From Burkholderiaceae bacterium (GTDB lineage Bacteria > Pseudomonadota > Gammaproteobacteria > Burkholderiales > Burkholderiaceae), in contig JAKONL010000359.1 of the NCBI GenBank assembly GCA_022701965.1, positions 1 through 14,008 of the forward strand: 14,008 nucleotides of DNA, in the 5' to 3' direction. Shown here piece after piece: positions 6,647-13,487 of this stretch (its first letter is position 1; each line of letters starts with the position of its first letter). A program made the position numbers and the translations under genes. The notes under the pieces are model-generated. The model saw only the letters and a program-made list of their open reading frames with translations, was not told the DNA's origin and did not search any database.

Positions 6647-7177
6647 TCAGGGCAGCAAGTCGACCCATGCTGCATCGACGCCCAACGGATGCTCGTCGCA
6701 ATTCTGTTCTGCCGGTGCGCCGCCTCGGTCGACGACAAGGAAATCACATGACACATCAAGCGCGATCAGCGGATGATGCCAAATGCCGCGCGCATAGTTG
6801 ATGCCTTGACCACCTTCGGCACGGAAGCAGCGCAGTGCCGAGGTATCCGGCGCCGCGCCATGCGGCATGCCAGGCGCCACAACCACCAAGTAGGCGCGCG
6901 CGGAAAGGGGCATGAAGGCTTGGCTGCCCAACGGATGGCGCTCCAGCAGAATCAGCTGCATCGGCAGCACGCGCGGTCTGGCCTTGAAGATGCTGACGAT
7001 GGCCCGGCCGCCCGACGGACCGACGTCGACCGTCGCCAGCTCGTGAAAACGCTCGGCATATCCGTCGTTGATGGTGAAGTGACGGACGGTGTCGGAGGCT
7101 TCGATCACTTCGCCGAAGAGACGGAAAGCATCGGCCGTCAACGGTTCGACGGAAAGATGGCGCGGTGGACGATTCAT
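6647..7177 (-). CDS. allA: Ureidoglycolate lyase family protein (176 aa)
   Basis: AllA family members split ureidoglycolate into glyoxylate and urea, the last step of allantoin breakdown. The sequence shows the family order: PLTADAFRLFGEVIEA at the N-terminus, SIFKARPR, the diagnostic LLERHPLGSQAFMPL (about 78-91), LVVVAPG, then GQGINYARGIWHHPLIAL (about 124-140) and a C-terminal FLVVDRGG. Length is normal for the family (about 160-175). I choose ATG 7177, five bases after the regulator's stop; a TTG four codons earlier (7189) would overlap it. Last of six co-directional genes. Its presence beside a cyclic amidohydrolase argues that the pathway passes through ureidoglycolate or a similar carbinolamide, although allC and the usual purine genes are absent here. 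The family call is strong; the exact substrate in this operon is inferred. Confidence 0.9.
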   Translation of the reverse strand: MNRPPRHLSVEPLTADAFRLFGEVIEASDTVRHFTINDGYAERFHELATVDVGPSGGRAIVSIFKARPRVLPMQLILLERHPLGSQAFMPLSARAYLVVVAPGMPHGAAPDTSALRCFRAEGGQGINYARGIWHHPLIALDVSCDFLVVDRGGAPAEQNCDEHPLGVDAAWVDLLP

Positions 7178-7182
7178 GCGCT

Positions 7183-8121
7183 TCAGCAATCCGCTTCGAG
7201 CAGGTCGGCAACGGGCGGGCGGCCGGCAGTGGGGCCTGTCCTGATTCTGCTCGCGGACTTTCCGGCCGTCCGACGTTTCGAGCGCTTGCTGAAAGCCAGC
7301 CCGACCGCCAAGGCTTGGGCGAGCGACATGGCCGAGGTGAGCGATCGGAAGCCGAGCAGCTTGGCGTCATTCACCTCCAGCACCACGTCCGCGTCGGTGG
7401 CGACCGGGCTCAAAAAGGCGTCGGTGATGGCCAGCCGCCGGGCGCCGAGCGCCTTTACCTGCTCGCAGACCTGCAGCGTGTCGGCTGCATAAGGCGGGAA
7501 GCTGATGGCGATCAGCAGATCGGCCGGTCCGGCGATGCTGGCCTGCTCGGCGATAGCCCCACCCACCCCGGAGATCTGCAACGCGGGTCGCCCTACGCGG
7601 TTCAATGCATAGGCGAGGTAGGCAGCCACGGCGTACGAACGGCGCAGACCGATCACATGGACGAGGCGGGCGTCCTCGATGGCCCGGATCGCCTCGCGCA
7701 GCGGCAGGCTCGCAGCGTCGTCCTGCAGATGCTCCAGCGAGACGATGTTGGCGCGGCTGAAAGCGCGCAGCACTTCGACCGGGTCCTCCGGCTTATCGAG
7801 CGCCTGTTCTCCGCCGTAGTGGCGGATGCGCTCCCGGAAGGTCGGCTTGACCGCATGTTGCAGGGGTTCTCGCAGGAAGCGCTGCAGGTCCGAGTAGCCG
7901 CCGAAGCCGAGCGCCTGCGCCATGCGGACGAAGGCCGCTGGCGCGATGTGCGCCATCCCCGCGACCACCGCCACCGGATTCAGTGCGATGTCGTTGGGAT
8001 GTTCAAGCACGTAACGCGCAGCATCGCGCGTGCGTGGCGTGAGGCGCTCGCTCTCGCGCGCGATGAGTTCGCGCAGACTTTCGGCCTCGCCCGGCAGATG
8101 GGCGGACGGTATCAAGGTCAT
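7183..8121 (-). CDS. RpiR-type transcriptional regulator with SIS domain (312 aa)
   Basis: Cytoplasmic regulator of the MurR/RpiR family. Residues about 12-90 form the HTH_6 DNA-binding domain (LTPRTRDAARYVLEHPNDIA, then AHIAPAAFVRMAQALGFGGYSDLQRFLRE). Residues about 125-275 form the SIS domain (VHVIGLRRSYAVAAYLAYAL, then PADLLIAISFPPYAADTLQ, then ITDAFLSPVATDADVVLEV), which in relatives binds sugar phosphates or related small ligands. A basic, Pro/Gly-rich tail of about 35 residues follows, longer than usual. ATG 8121 is chosen because the HTH domain begins just after it; the frame is open 29 codons further but that part is low-complexity and overlaps the hydantoinase end. It is embedded in the operon, 26 bases after the hydantoinase gene, and probably controls it; the palindrome at 12403-12415 is a candidate target. 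Confidence 0.93.
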   Translation of the reverse strand: MTLIPSAHLPGEAESLRELIARESERLTPRTRDAARYVLEHPNDIALNPVAVVAGMAHIAPAAFVRMAQALGFGGYSDLQRFLREPLQHAVKPTFRERIRHYGGEQALDKPEDPVEVLRAFSRANIVSLEHLQDDAASLPLREAIRAIEDARLVHVIGLRRSYAVAAYLAYALNRVGRPALQISGVGGAIAEQASIAGPADLLIAISFPPYAADTLQVCEQVKALGARRLAITDAFLSPVATDADVVLEVNDAKLLGFRSLTSAMSLAQALAVGLAFSKRSKRRTAGKSASRIRTGPTAGRPPVADLLEADC

Positions 8122-8147
8122 ATCGCCTATTGTCCTTCGTACCGCGC

Positions 8148-9566
8148 CTAGAACGCCCGCACCTCGCCGCGCGGCACGAAGCGGCCCATGCCCTCGCGGC
8201 CGAGCCATTCGGCACCGTCCACGATCAGCTGTCCGCGCAGGAACACCTTCTCGACCCGGCCTCGCAGCGTGCGGCCTTCGAGCAGCGTGTAGTCGCAGTT
8301 ACCGTGCAGGTGGCGCGCATGGACGGTCTGCGTCGCCAGCGGGTCGAACAGCACCACGTCGGCGTCGCTGCCGACCGCGATGGTGCCCTTGCGCGGGAAC
8401 AGGCCAAAGAGTTTCGCGGGCGTGGTGGAGGTGAGCTCGACGAAGCGGTTGAGCGACAGCTTGCCTTGCGTCACGCCGATGTCGAACAGGCTCACCAGCC
8501 GCGTCTCGATGCCCGGCGCGCCGTTGGGAATCAGCGAGAAGTCGTCCTTGCCGCGCATCTTTTGCATGCGATAGCCGAGGTGGCCTTCCTTCATGCAGAA
8601 CGGGCAGTGGTCGGTAGCGATGACCTGCAGGTCGTCGTAGCGCAGCGCGCGCCACAGGTGTTTCTGGTCGTCAGGCTTGCGCAGCGGCGGCGTCATGACG
8701 TAGCGGGCCACGTCGACGTCGTCGGTGTCGTAGACCGAATCGTCGAACAGCAGGTAGTGCGGACAGGTCTCGGCAAAGACCGGAATGCCCTCGGCCCGCG
8801 CGGTCACGATGTGCTTGAGCGCCTCATTGCTCGACACGTGCACGAAGTAGATCGGTGCGTTCGCGAGCTCGGCCAGGCGGATGCCGCGGTGCGTCGCTTC
8901 GCCTTCCATGATCGCCGGCCGCGTGAGCGCGTGATAGCGCGGCGAGGTGTGACCGGCCTCCAGCGCCTCCTTGATGAGCAGGTCGATCACGGTGCCGTTC
9001 TCCGCGTGCAGCGCGACCATGCCGCCCTCGGCGCCGACCTGGCGCAGCATGCGAAAGATCGACGCGTCGTCGGCCATCATCACGCCCGGATAGGCCATGA
9101 ACATCTTGAAGCTGGTTACGCCCTCGTGCCGCATGGCGAAGCGCACGTCCTGGAGGACCTGCTCGTCGACCCGGGTCACGATCACGTGCAGGCTGTAGTC
9201 GACCGCCACCTGCGATTCGGCGCTACGCTGCGCGCGCGCGATCGCGCCGAGCGGCGAATCGGTGGCCGTCTGCAGCGCGAAGTCGACGATGGTCGTCGTG
9301 CCGCCGAACGCCGCGGCGCGGGTGCCGCTCGCGAAGGTGTCGCAGGTCACGGTCGGGCCGATGACGTTCTCGAGGTGCACGTGCGTGTCGACACCGCCCG
9401 GCAGCACGTACAGGCCGGCCGCGTCCACCACGGCCGTGTCCTCGCCGACCTGGATGTCGCGGCCGATGGTGTGGATCAGACCGTCCTGTAGCAGCACGTC
9501 GGCGCTGTAGTCGTCGGTGGCGGTGATGATCCGGCCGTTGCGGATCAGCGTGCGCGCGACGCTCAT
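8148..9566 (-). CDS. Dihydropyrimidinase / D-hydantoinase family cyclic amidohydrolase (472 aa)
   Basis: Binuclear-metal hydrolase that opens cyclic amides such as dihydropyrimidines, hydantoins or allantoin. All expected catalytic elements are present: GGVDTHVHLE (H62, H64), the carboxylated Lys in TSFKMFMAYPGV (K154, with Y159 at the usual substrate-binding Tyr), ALHAENG (H187), IYFVHVSSNEA (H243), VIATDHCPF (catalytic D319) and IPNGAPGIETRL for substrate carbonyl contacts. Length is typical (about 460-480). The overall pattern, notably RAAAFGGTTTIVDFALQ and the PNG motif, favours dihydropyrimidinase/hydantoinase over allantoinase. ATG 9566 overlaps the aminotransferase stop as ATGA, implying translational coupling. 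The frame is open upstream to 10220 but that part is out of frame within the aminotransferase gene. No N-carbamoyl amino acid hydrolase is adjacent. Confidence 0.94.
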   Translation of the reverse strand: MSVARTLIRNGRIITATDDYSADVLLQDGLIHTIGRDIQVGEDTAVVDAAGLYVLPGGVDTHVHLENVIGPTVTCDTFASGTRAAAFGGTTTIVDFALQTATDSPLGAIARAQRSAESQVAVDYSLHVIVTRVDEQVLQDVRFAMRHEGVTSFKMFMAYPGVMMADDASIFRMLRQVGAEGGMVALHAENGTVIDLLIKEALEAGHTSPRYHALTRPAIMEGEATHRGIRLAELANAPIYFVHVSSNEALKHIVTARAEGIPVFAETCPHYLLFDDSVYDTDDVDVARYVMTPPLRKPDDQKHLWRALRYDDLQVIATDHCPFCMKEGHLGYRMQKMRGKDDFSLIPNGAPGIETRLVSLFDIGVTQGKLSLNRFVELTSTTPAKLFGLFPRKGTIAVGSDADVVLFDPLATQTVHARHLHGNCDYTLLEGRTLRGRVEKVFLRGQLIVDGAEWLGREGMGRFVPRGEVRAF

Positions 9567-10786
9567 GGAACGATCTCGTCGAGGTGGGCCACGAGCCTGT
9601 CGATCTCCTCGAGCGTGTTGTAGTGCGCGATCGACACCCGCACGACGCCGCCGAGCGCCTGCAGCCCGAGGGCCTCGATCAGCCGGCGTGCATAGAAATC
9701 GCCGAAGCGGATGCCGATGCCGAAACCGTCCATGTGCCGCACGACCGACTCGGACATCGTCCCGGCGACCGTGAAGCTGATCGTCGGCACGCGGCCGCCG
9801 GCGGTGGCCGAATCCATGCCGACGATGCGCACGGACCGTCTGCTGCGCAGGTAGCCCAGCAGCCGCTCGGCCATCGCGTCCTCGTGCCGCTCGAACGCAT
9901 CGAAGGCCGCCTGCATCCGCTGCCGCTGCGAGCCGGTCGCGCCCAGCGATTCGCCGACCTGCGCCAGGTACTCGTTGATGCCGATGCAGCCGTACGACAG
10001 CTCGTAGTTGACGTTGCCGGGCTGCAGCTTGTAGGGGACGACGTCCGCGCCAATGAAGTAGTGGTTCAGGCTCGGCAGCGAGAGGAGCAGGTCGCGGCGC
10101 ACCCACAGCACGGCGTAGTGCGGCCCGAAGACCTTGTAGAAGCTGAACACGTACATGTCGGCGCCGCTGGCCTGCACGTCGACCAGCCGGTGCGGCGCGT
10201 AGGCCACCGCGTCGACGCACAGGCGGGCGCCCGCCGCATGCGCGCGCCGCGCAACCTCGGCGACCGGGTTGACGGTGCCCAGGATGTTCGACGCGTGCGT
10301 CATCGCGACCCAGCGGGTGCGCGGCGACAGCAATCCATCGAGCCGGTCGAGGTCGAGCGCCAGCGTCTCGGTGTCGACCTCCCAGACCTTCAGCACGGCG
10401 CCCGCAGCCTGCAGCCGCGTCCAGCAGCCGATGTTTGCCTCGTGGTCGGTGTCGGTCACGACCACCTCGTCGCCGGGCCGCACGGTGGGCAGGATGGCGC
10501 TCACCAGGTTGAACATCAGCGCCGTGGTCGAGCCGCCCATCACCACTTCGTCGTCCTGCGGGGCGTTGATGAGCCGCGCCACCGACTGCCGCGCTTCGAG
10601 CACCTTGCGGCCCGCTTCCTGCGACTGCGCGTAGCTCGCGCCGAGCTGCACGCTGCTGGTGAGCATGTAGTCGGCGACCCGGTCCGCGACCCTGCGCAAG
10701 ACCTGGGAGCCGCCGGCGTTGTCGAGGTAGACGCAGTCGTTCGAGAGGGCCGGAAATTCGGCCCGGATGGAAGTGAGGTCCAGCAT
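9563..10786 (-). CDS. Class V aminotransferase, cysteine-desulfurase-like (407 aa)
   Basis: PLP-dependent fold-type I enzyme. Visible features: VYLDNAGGSQ at the start, the PLP phosphate loop GGSTTALMFNL, the ring-stacking His in DTDHEANIG (H115), THASNILGTVNPV, the PLP-N1 Asp in CVDAVAYAPHRLVD (D192) and the Schiff-base Lys in YVFSFYKVFGPHYAVLW (K218). The C-domain has the GIRFGDFYARRLIEALGL pattern seen in the desulfurase-like subfamily often annotated as VC1184-type. I see no catalytic Cys in the loop where NifS/IscS/SufS carry it, so sulfur release from cysteine is doubtful. Lying directly upstream of, and overlapping, a cyclic amidohydrolase gene, with ureidoglycolate lyase in the same operon, it may transaminate a ureido- or amino-acid intermediate; this is inference. 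No clear Shine-Dalgarno precedes ATG 10786. Confidence 0.9.
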   Translation of the reverse strand: MLDLTSIRAEFPALSNDCVYLDNAGGSQVLRRVADRVADYMLTSSVQLGASYAQSQEAGRKVLEARQSVARLINAPQDDEVVMGGSTTALMFNLVSAILPTVRPGDEVVVTDTDHEANIGCWTRLQAAGAVLKVWEVDTETLALDLDRLDGLLSPRTRWVAMTHASNILGTVNPVAEVARRAHAAGARLCVDAVAYAPHRLVDVQASGADMYVFSFYKVFGPHYAVLWVRRDLLLSLPSLNHYFIGADVVPYKLQPGNVNYELSYGCIGINEYLAQVGESLGATGSQRQRMQAAFDAFERHEDAMAERLLGYLRSRRSVRIVGMDSATAGGRVPTISFTVAGTMSESVVRHMDGFGIGIRFGDFYARRLIEALGLQALGGVVRVSIAHYNTLEEIDRLVAHLDEIVP

Positions 10787-10823
10787 GTGTACGTCGTTCG
10801 AGGTGGAAGGAAGGCGAGGCCGT

Positions 10824-11495
10824 TCAGGCCAGCCGCCGGCGACGGCGCGATTCGAAAACCGCGACCAGCTGCACCAGCGGCAACAGCAGCGCCAGGTACA
10901 GCAGCGCGGCGCCGATCAGCGGCGTTGGGTTGGCCGCCAGCGCCTGCGCCTGGGTCGCCTGCTTGAGCAAGTCGGGCAGCGCCACGACCGAAGCGAGCGC
11001 GGTGTCCTTGAGCACGTTGATGCAGTTGCTAGTCAGCGGCGGCACCACGATACGCAGTGCCTGCGGCAGCACGATGTCGCGCATCGACTGCGCGAAGGTC
11101 AGCCCCATTGCGTTGGCCGCGTCGAACTGGCCCCTCGGCACGGCCTCGATGCCGGCACGCATGATCTCGGCGGTATAGGCGCACGACACCATGGTCAGCG
11201 TCACGGCCGCGGCGGTGAACGACGTTAGGCGGATGCCCACGAAAGGCAGCGCGTAGTAGACAAGCACCAGCAGCACCAGGAGCGGAATCGACCGCAGCAC
11301 ATCGATGTAGACGCGCGTGAGCAGGCGCAGCCAGCGCGGCCCGAACAGGCGCACCAGCGCCAGCGCAAGGCCACCGACGAAGCCCGCGACGATGCTGACC
11401 AGCCCGAGCAGAATGGTGGTCCACAGACCGAGCAGCAGGAGCGGAAGTGCGTCCTTGAAGACCGCCCAGTTGAAGAAGGTGTCGACCAGGTTCAT
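10824..11495 (-). CDS. Amino-acid-type ABC transporter permease (223 aa)
   Basis: Inner-membrane permease of the HisM/GlnP (polar amino acid) type. About five hydrophobic helices are visible (roughly 15-50, 65-88, 92-110, 150-175, 190-213). The binding-protein-dependent signature ('EAA' loop that contacts the ATPase) lies at about 119-150: VPRGQFDAANAMGLTFAQSM followed by RDIVLPQALRIVVPPL. The first helix has the typical LLLLGLWTTILLGLVSIVAG pattern. The C-terminus ends in an Arg-rich cluster. It lies 42 bases downstream of the periplasmic binding-protein gene and 37 bases upstream of the aminotransferase gene. Only one permease is present, so it should act as a homodimer, and no ATPase gene exists in the window; a shared ATPase from elsewhere would be needed. 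Confidence 0.94.
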   Translation of the reverse strand: MNLVDTFFNWAVFKDALPLLLLGLWTTILLGLVSIVAGFVGGLALALVRLFGPRWLRLLTRVYIDVLRSIPLLVLLVLVYYALPFVGIRLTSFTAAAVTLTMVSCAYTAEIMRAGIEAVPRGQFDAANAMGLTFAQSMRDIVLPQALRIVVPPLTSNCINVLKDTALASVVALPDLLKQATQAQALAANPTPLIGAALLYLALLLPLVQLVAVFESRRRRRLA

Positions 11496-11537
11496 GGTGC
11501 GCGTCGGGTCGGGCCGCCGTGGCTGCGGGCGGCCGCG

Positions 11538-12329
11538 TCAGGGCTTGGGCGCATCCATCGCCACGACGCTCGACGACGATTCGGGCGGCACGGTGCCAAA
11601 CCACTTCTTGTGCGTCGCCGCGACAAAGCCTTCATTCTTGAGCGTCGTGAGCATGGCGTTGATCCGTGCCGCGTCGGGAAAGGTTTTGGCATACATGAAC
11701 GAGTAGCGCTCGTTGGTCGGAATGCGTGCCGCGACCCGGTACTGCGGCTTGTCCTTGATGTAGTACTCGACCGCCGGAATGTCGCTGATGTAGCCGTCGA
11801 TGCGACCGGAGGCCAAGTCGAGCATGGCCGGCGCGAGGCCTTCGTAGCGCGAGATGTTGGCGATCCTGTACTTGGCGGTGTTGGCCGTAGCGTAGATGTC
11901 GCCGGTCGAAGCGGTGTCCACGCCCACCGTCTTGCCCGAAAGATCTTCCAGCTTGTCGATCCGGGTCGCCTTGAGCACTGTCAGCGACTGGTCGCTGTCG
12001 TAGTACGGCTGGGCGAACGCCAGTGATTCGAGCCGCTTGGGCGTGATGGTGATCGAGGAGATGGCGATCTGGATGCGCCCGGACTGCACGGCCGGGAACA
12101 GGCCGTTGAACGGGATGTTCTCGATCGCGACCGTCTTGCCGGCGCGCTTGGCGACTTCGTTGATCAGGTCGATCTCGAAGCCCACGAACTTGCCTGATGC
12201 GTCCTGGAATTCCCAAGGCACGTTGCCGATGTTCGCGCCGACCACCCAGTCGGCCGCGGCGGCGGGTGCAGCGGCGGCGGCGAAGCCGGCCATCGCGACG
12301 AGGTGGGCGACAAGGGTTCTGCGATTCAT
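11538..12329 (-). CDS. Amino-acid-type ABC transporter substrate-binding protein (263 aa)
   Basis: Periplasmic binding protein of family 3 (SBP_bac_3). A Sec signal peptide is evident (NRRTLVAHLVAM, then an Ala-rich core, probable cut after residue 25-26 before DWVVGANIG). The mature protein has the family pattern: PWEFQDASGKFVGFEIDLIN (the signature 'P..f....G...G.d.dl'), FNGLFPAVQSGRIQIAISSI, ITPKRLESLAFAQPYYDSDQ, then the hinge and second lobe from LSGKTVGVDTASTGDIYA to IPAVEYYIKDKPQY. ATG 12329 follows a GGAGAG about ten bases upstream and begins the signal peptide. First gene of the six-gene operon; a sigma70-like promoter lies about 65-95 bases upstream. Ligand unknown; family members bind polar amino acids and small zwitterions. 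Confidence 0.95.
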   Translation of the reverse strand: MNRRTLVAHLVAMAGFAAAAAPAAAADWVVGANIGNVPWEFQDASGKFVGFEIDLINEVAKRAGKTVAIENIPFNGLFPAVQSGRIQIAISSITITPKRLESLAFAQPYYDSDQSLTVLKATRIDKLEDLSGKTVGVDTASTGDIYATANTAKYRIANISRYEGLAPAMLDLASGRIDGYISDIPAVEYYIKDKPQYRVAARIPTNERYSFMYAKTFPDAARINAMLTTLKNEGFVAATHKKWFGTVPPESSSSVVAMDAPKP

Positions 12330-12393
12330 TGCATCGACTCTCTCCGGCAGTGCCAGTGTGTGGGGCGCGGCCCAGTGCCGCGAGGAAGCAGGC

Positions 12394-12422
12394 AAGATAG
12401 CAGTCTGAATCAGACAAGTCAA
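12394..12422 (-). promoter_or_regulatory. Predicted sigma70-type promoter of the six-gene operon
   Basis: On the minus strand TTGACT (12422-12417) and TATCTT (12399-12394) are separated by exactly 17 bases. An AT-rich tract (12421-12444, minus-strand upstream) could serve as an UP-element. Transcription would begin near 12387 and give a leader of about 57 bases before the binding-protein ATG. No competing promoter of equal quality was seen in the gap. Confidence 0.6.
12403..12415. promoter_or_regulatory. Operator-like palindrome inside the promoter spacer
   Basis: GTCTGA-A-TCAGAC: perfect 6-base arms with a single central base, placed between the -35 and -10 boxes of the predicted promoter. 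The core TGAATCA (12406-12412) recurs at 12435-12441, 29 bases away, just upstream of the -35 box. A repressor bound here would block RNA polymerase; the RpiR-type regulator encoded in the operon is the likely candidate. Confidence 0.5.
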
Positions 12423-12464
12423 AAATATAATTAATGAATCAAATGCTCCGCACCGGGATGGTTC

Positions 12465-12478
12465 GCCGGTGCACCGGC
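12465..12478. repeat. Perfect 14-base palindrome GCCGGTGCACCGGC
   Basis: A self-complementary 14-mer in the 128-base gap between the oxidoreductase 3' end and the operon promoter. Without a T-run it is not a convincing terminator; it could be a protein site, or a hairpin in read-through RNA from the oxidoreductase gene. Nothing else was recognised in this gap apart from the AT-rich tract and repeat already noted. Confidence 0.35.
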
Positions 12479-12557
12479 ACGGCGCATCGGCCACCAGAAC
12501 GGCGCAGTAGTGGCCGGGACAGACAGAACGAGGCAGTGCGGGAGCAGATGCGCACGA

Positions 12558-13454
12558 TCAGCCGGGGCCATCGCTCGCGGCTGCGATGAGCGGCACCAGG
12601 ACATCGCTGATCGGCGTTGGTATGCCGTGAAGTCGGCCGCGACGCGCAACGACACCGTTGCGAATTTCCCATTCCAGTGGCCTCCCGGCTTCCCGATCCG
12701 TCAGGATGGAGGTACTCATATCGACAGGAGATGCTTGGAACCTATCGAGGATTTCCTGGGGCACTTCGTCGCCGAGCTCAGCGCCCTCGGCGCGAGCCAC
12801 GGCCAGGCATTCCTGCAGGTAGGCAATGGTGAGCTTGGCGATGTCCGTCCGAGCGAACATGCCCGAGCGTCGATGCGTGAGCACCATGAGTCCAGCCGCC
12901 GCGTTCTGCAGCAGCTTTCGCCACGCGACGGATTTGAAGTCTTTTGCCAACTCGACGGAGCACCGAGTGCCTTGCAGCGCCTCGGCCACCACGCGCGCCG
13001 CCAACGTGTCTGGAAGGCTGAGGCGCGCATCGCCACGCAAGCGCACTGAGCCATCGGATTGCGCTTGTGCAGGAAACCACACGACCGCGGGAACAAGCTT
13101 GCCTCGTGGGAAATGCGGACTTACGTTGTCCAGCTGTTCGATCCCATTCTGCAGAACGCACAGGACTGTCTCTGGACCGCCCAAGGCCGCAAGCCATACT
13201 GCCGCTGCATCGATCTGCGTCGCCTTGACGGCAAGAAAAACGAGATCGACCGTGCGAGCGATCTGCGCAGGATCCGTTCGGACAGGCCCGGGCACGGTGA
13301 CGATTCGATCGCCATCCTCCAATGTGAGGTGATCACGGGGGGTACGGCCACACAGCAGCGGGGTTCGGCCGACTTCGTGAAGTGCCGCCGCAACCGTGGT
13401 GCCGATGGCACCCGGGCCCACGACGGCGATGGTTGCCTTGCCATGCGTATTCAT
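12558..13454 (-). CDS. Ketopantoate reductase (PanE/ApbA)-like oxidoreductase (298 aa)
   Basis: NAD(P)H-dependent 2-oxo-acid reductase of the PanE/ApbA family, cytoplasmic. The N-terminal Rossmann fold has VVGPGAIGTTVAAAL (GxGxxG at 13-18), then LVFLAVKATQ (K77) and VLCVLQNGIEQ (N103), both family motifs. The C-terminal helical domain has AWRKLLQNAAAG, holding the catalytic Lys (K180) and the partner Asn (N184), and STSILTDREAGRPLEWEIRNG, matching the family 'SS...D...GR.tE....nG' active-site segment. Length is normal. ATG 13454 is preceded closely by AGAGGAGT. It stands alone: 33 bases from a broken IS3 fragment upstream and separated from the downstream operon by its own promoter region. 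Without pan genes nearby, the true substrate may be another 2-oxo acid rather than ketopantoate, so I give no symbol. Confidence 0.9.
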   Translation of the reverse strand: MNTHGKATIAVVGPGAIGTTVAAALHEVGRTPLLCGRTPRDHLTLEDGDRIVTVPGPVRTDPAQIARTVDLVFLAVKATQIDAAAVWLAALGGPETVLCVLQNGIEQLDNVSPHFPRGKLVPAVVWFPAQAQSDGSVRLRGDARLSLPDTLAARVVAEALQGTRCSVELAKDFKSVAWRKLLQNAAAGLMVLTHRRSGMFARTDIAKLTIAYLQECLAVARAEGAELGDEVPQEILDRFQASPVDMSTSILTDREAGRPLEWEIRNGVVARRGRLHGIPTPISDVLVPLIAAASDGPG

Positions 13455-13487
13455 CAGACTCCTCTGACTTCGATGCGAAACATCTGC

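Noticed and set aside
6773..8151. Two plus-strand frames opposite the allA and rpiR genes
   Set aside because: Composition is typical of antisense reading in GC-rich DNA; the minus-strand genes show clear family motifs.
8130..9491. Long plus-strand frame of 453 codons opposite the hydantoinase
   Set aside because: Antisense shadow of a gene whose catalytic motifs are all intact on the minus strand.
8148..9566. Calling the cyclic amidohydrolase an allantoinase because of the nearby allA
   Set aside because: The carboxylated-Lys region, the PNG segment and overall pattern read as dihydropyrimidinase/hydantoinase; the allantoinase call would rest on context alone.
9567..10220. Apparent fusion of a 218-residue domain to the hydantoinase
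   Set aside because: This part is an out-of-frame reading of the aminotransferase gene (Arg/Gly-rich, no motifs); the real hydantoinase starts at the ATGA overlap.
9584..10966. Long plus-strand frame of 460 codons opposite the aminotransferase
   Set aside because: Antisense shadow caused by high GC; His/Val/Arg/Asp-rich composition with no recognisable domain.
12431..12655. Minus-strand frame of 74 codons before the ABC operon
   Set aside because: It overlaps the 3' end of the oxidoreductase gene out of frame, has no motif, and its C-terminal part covers the promoter region.
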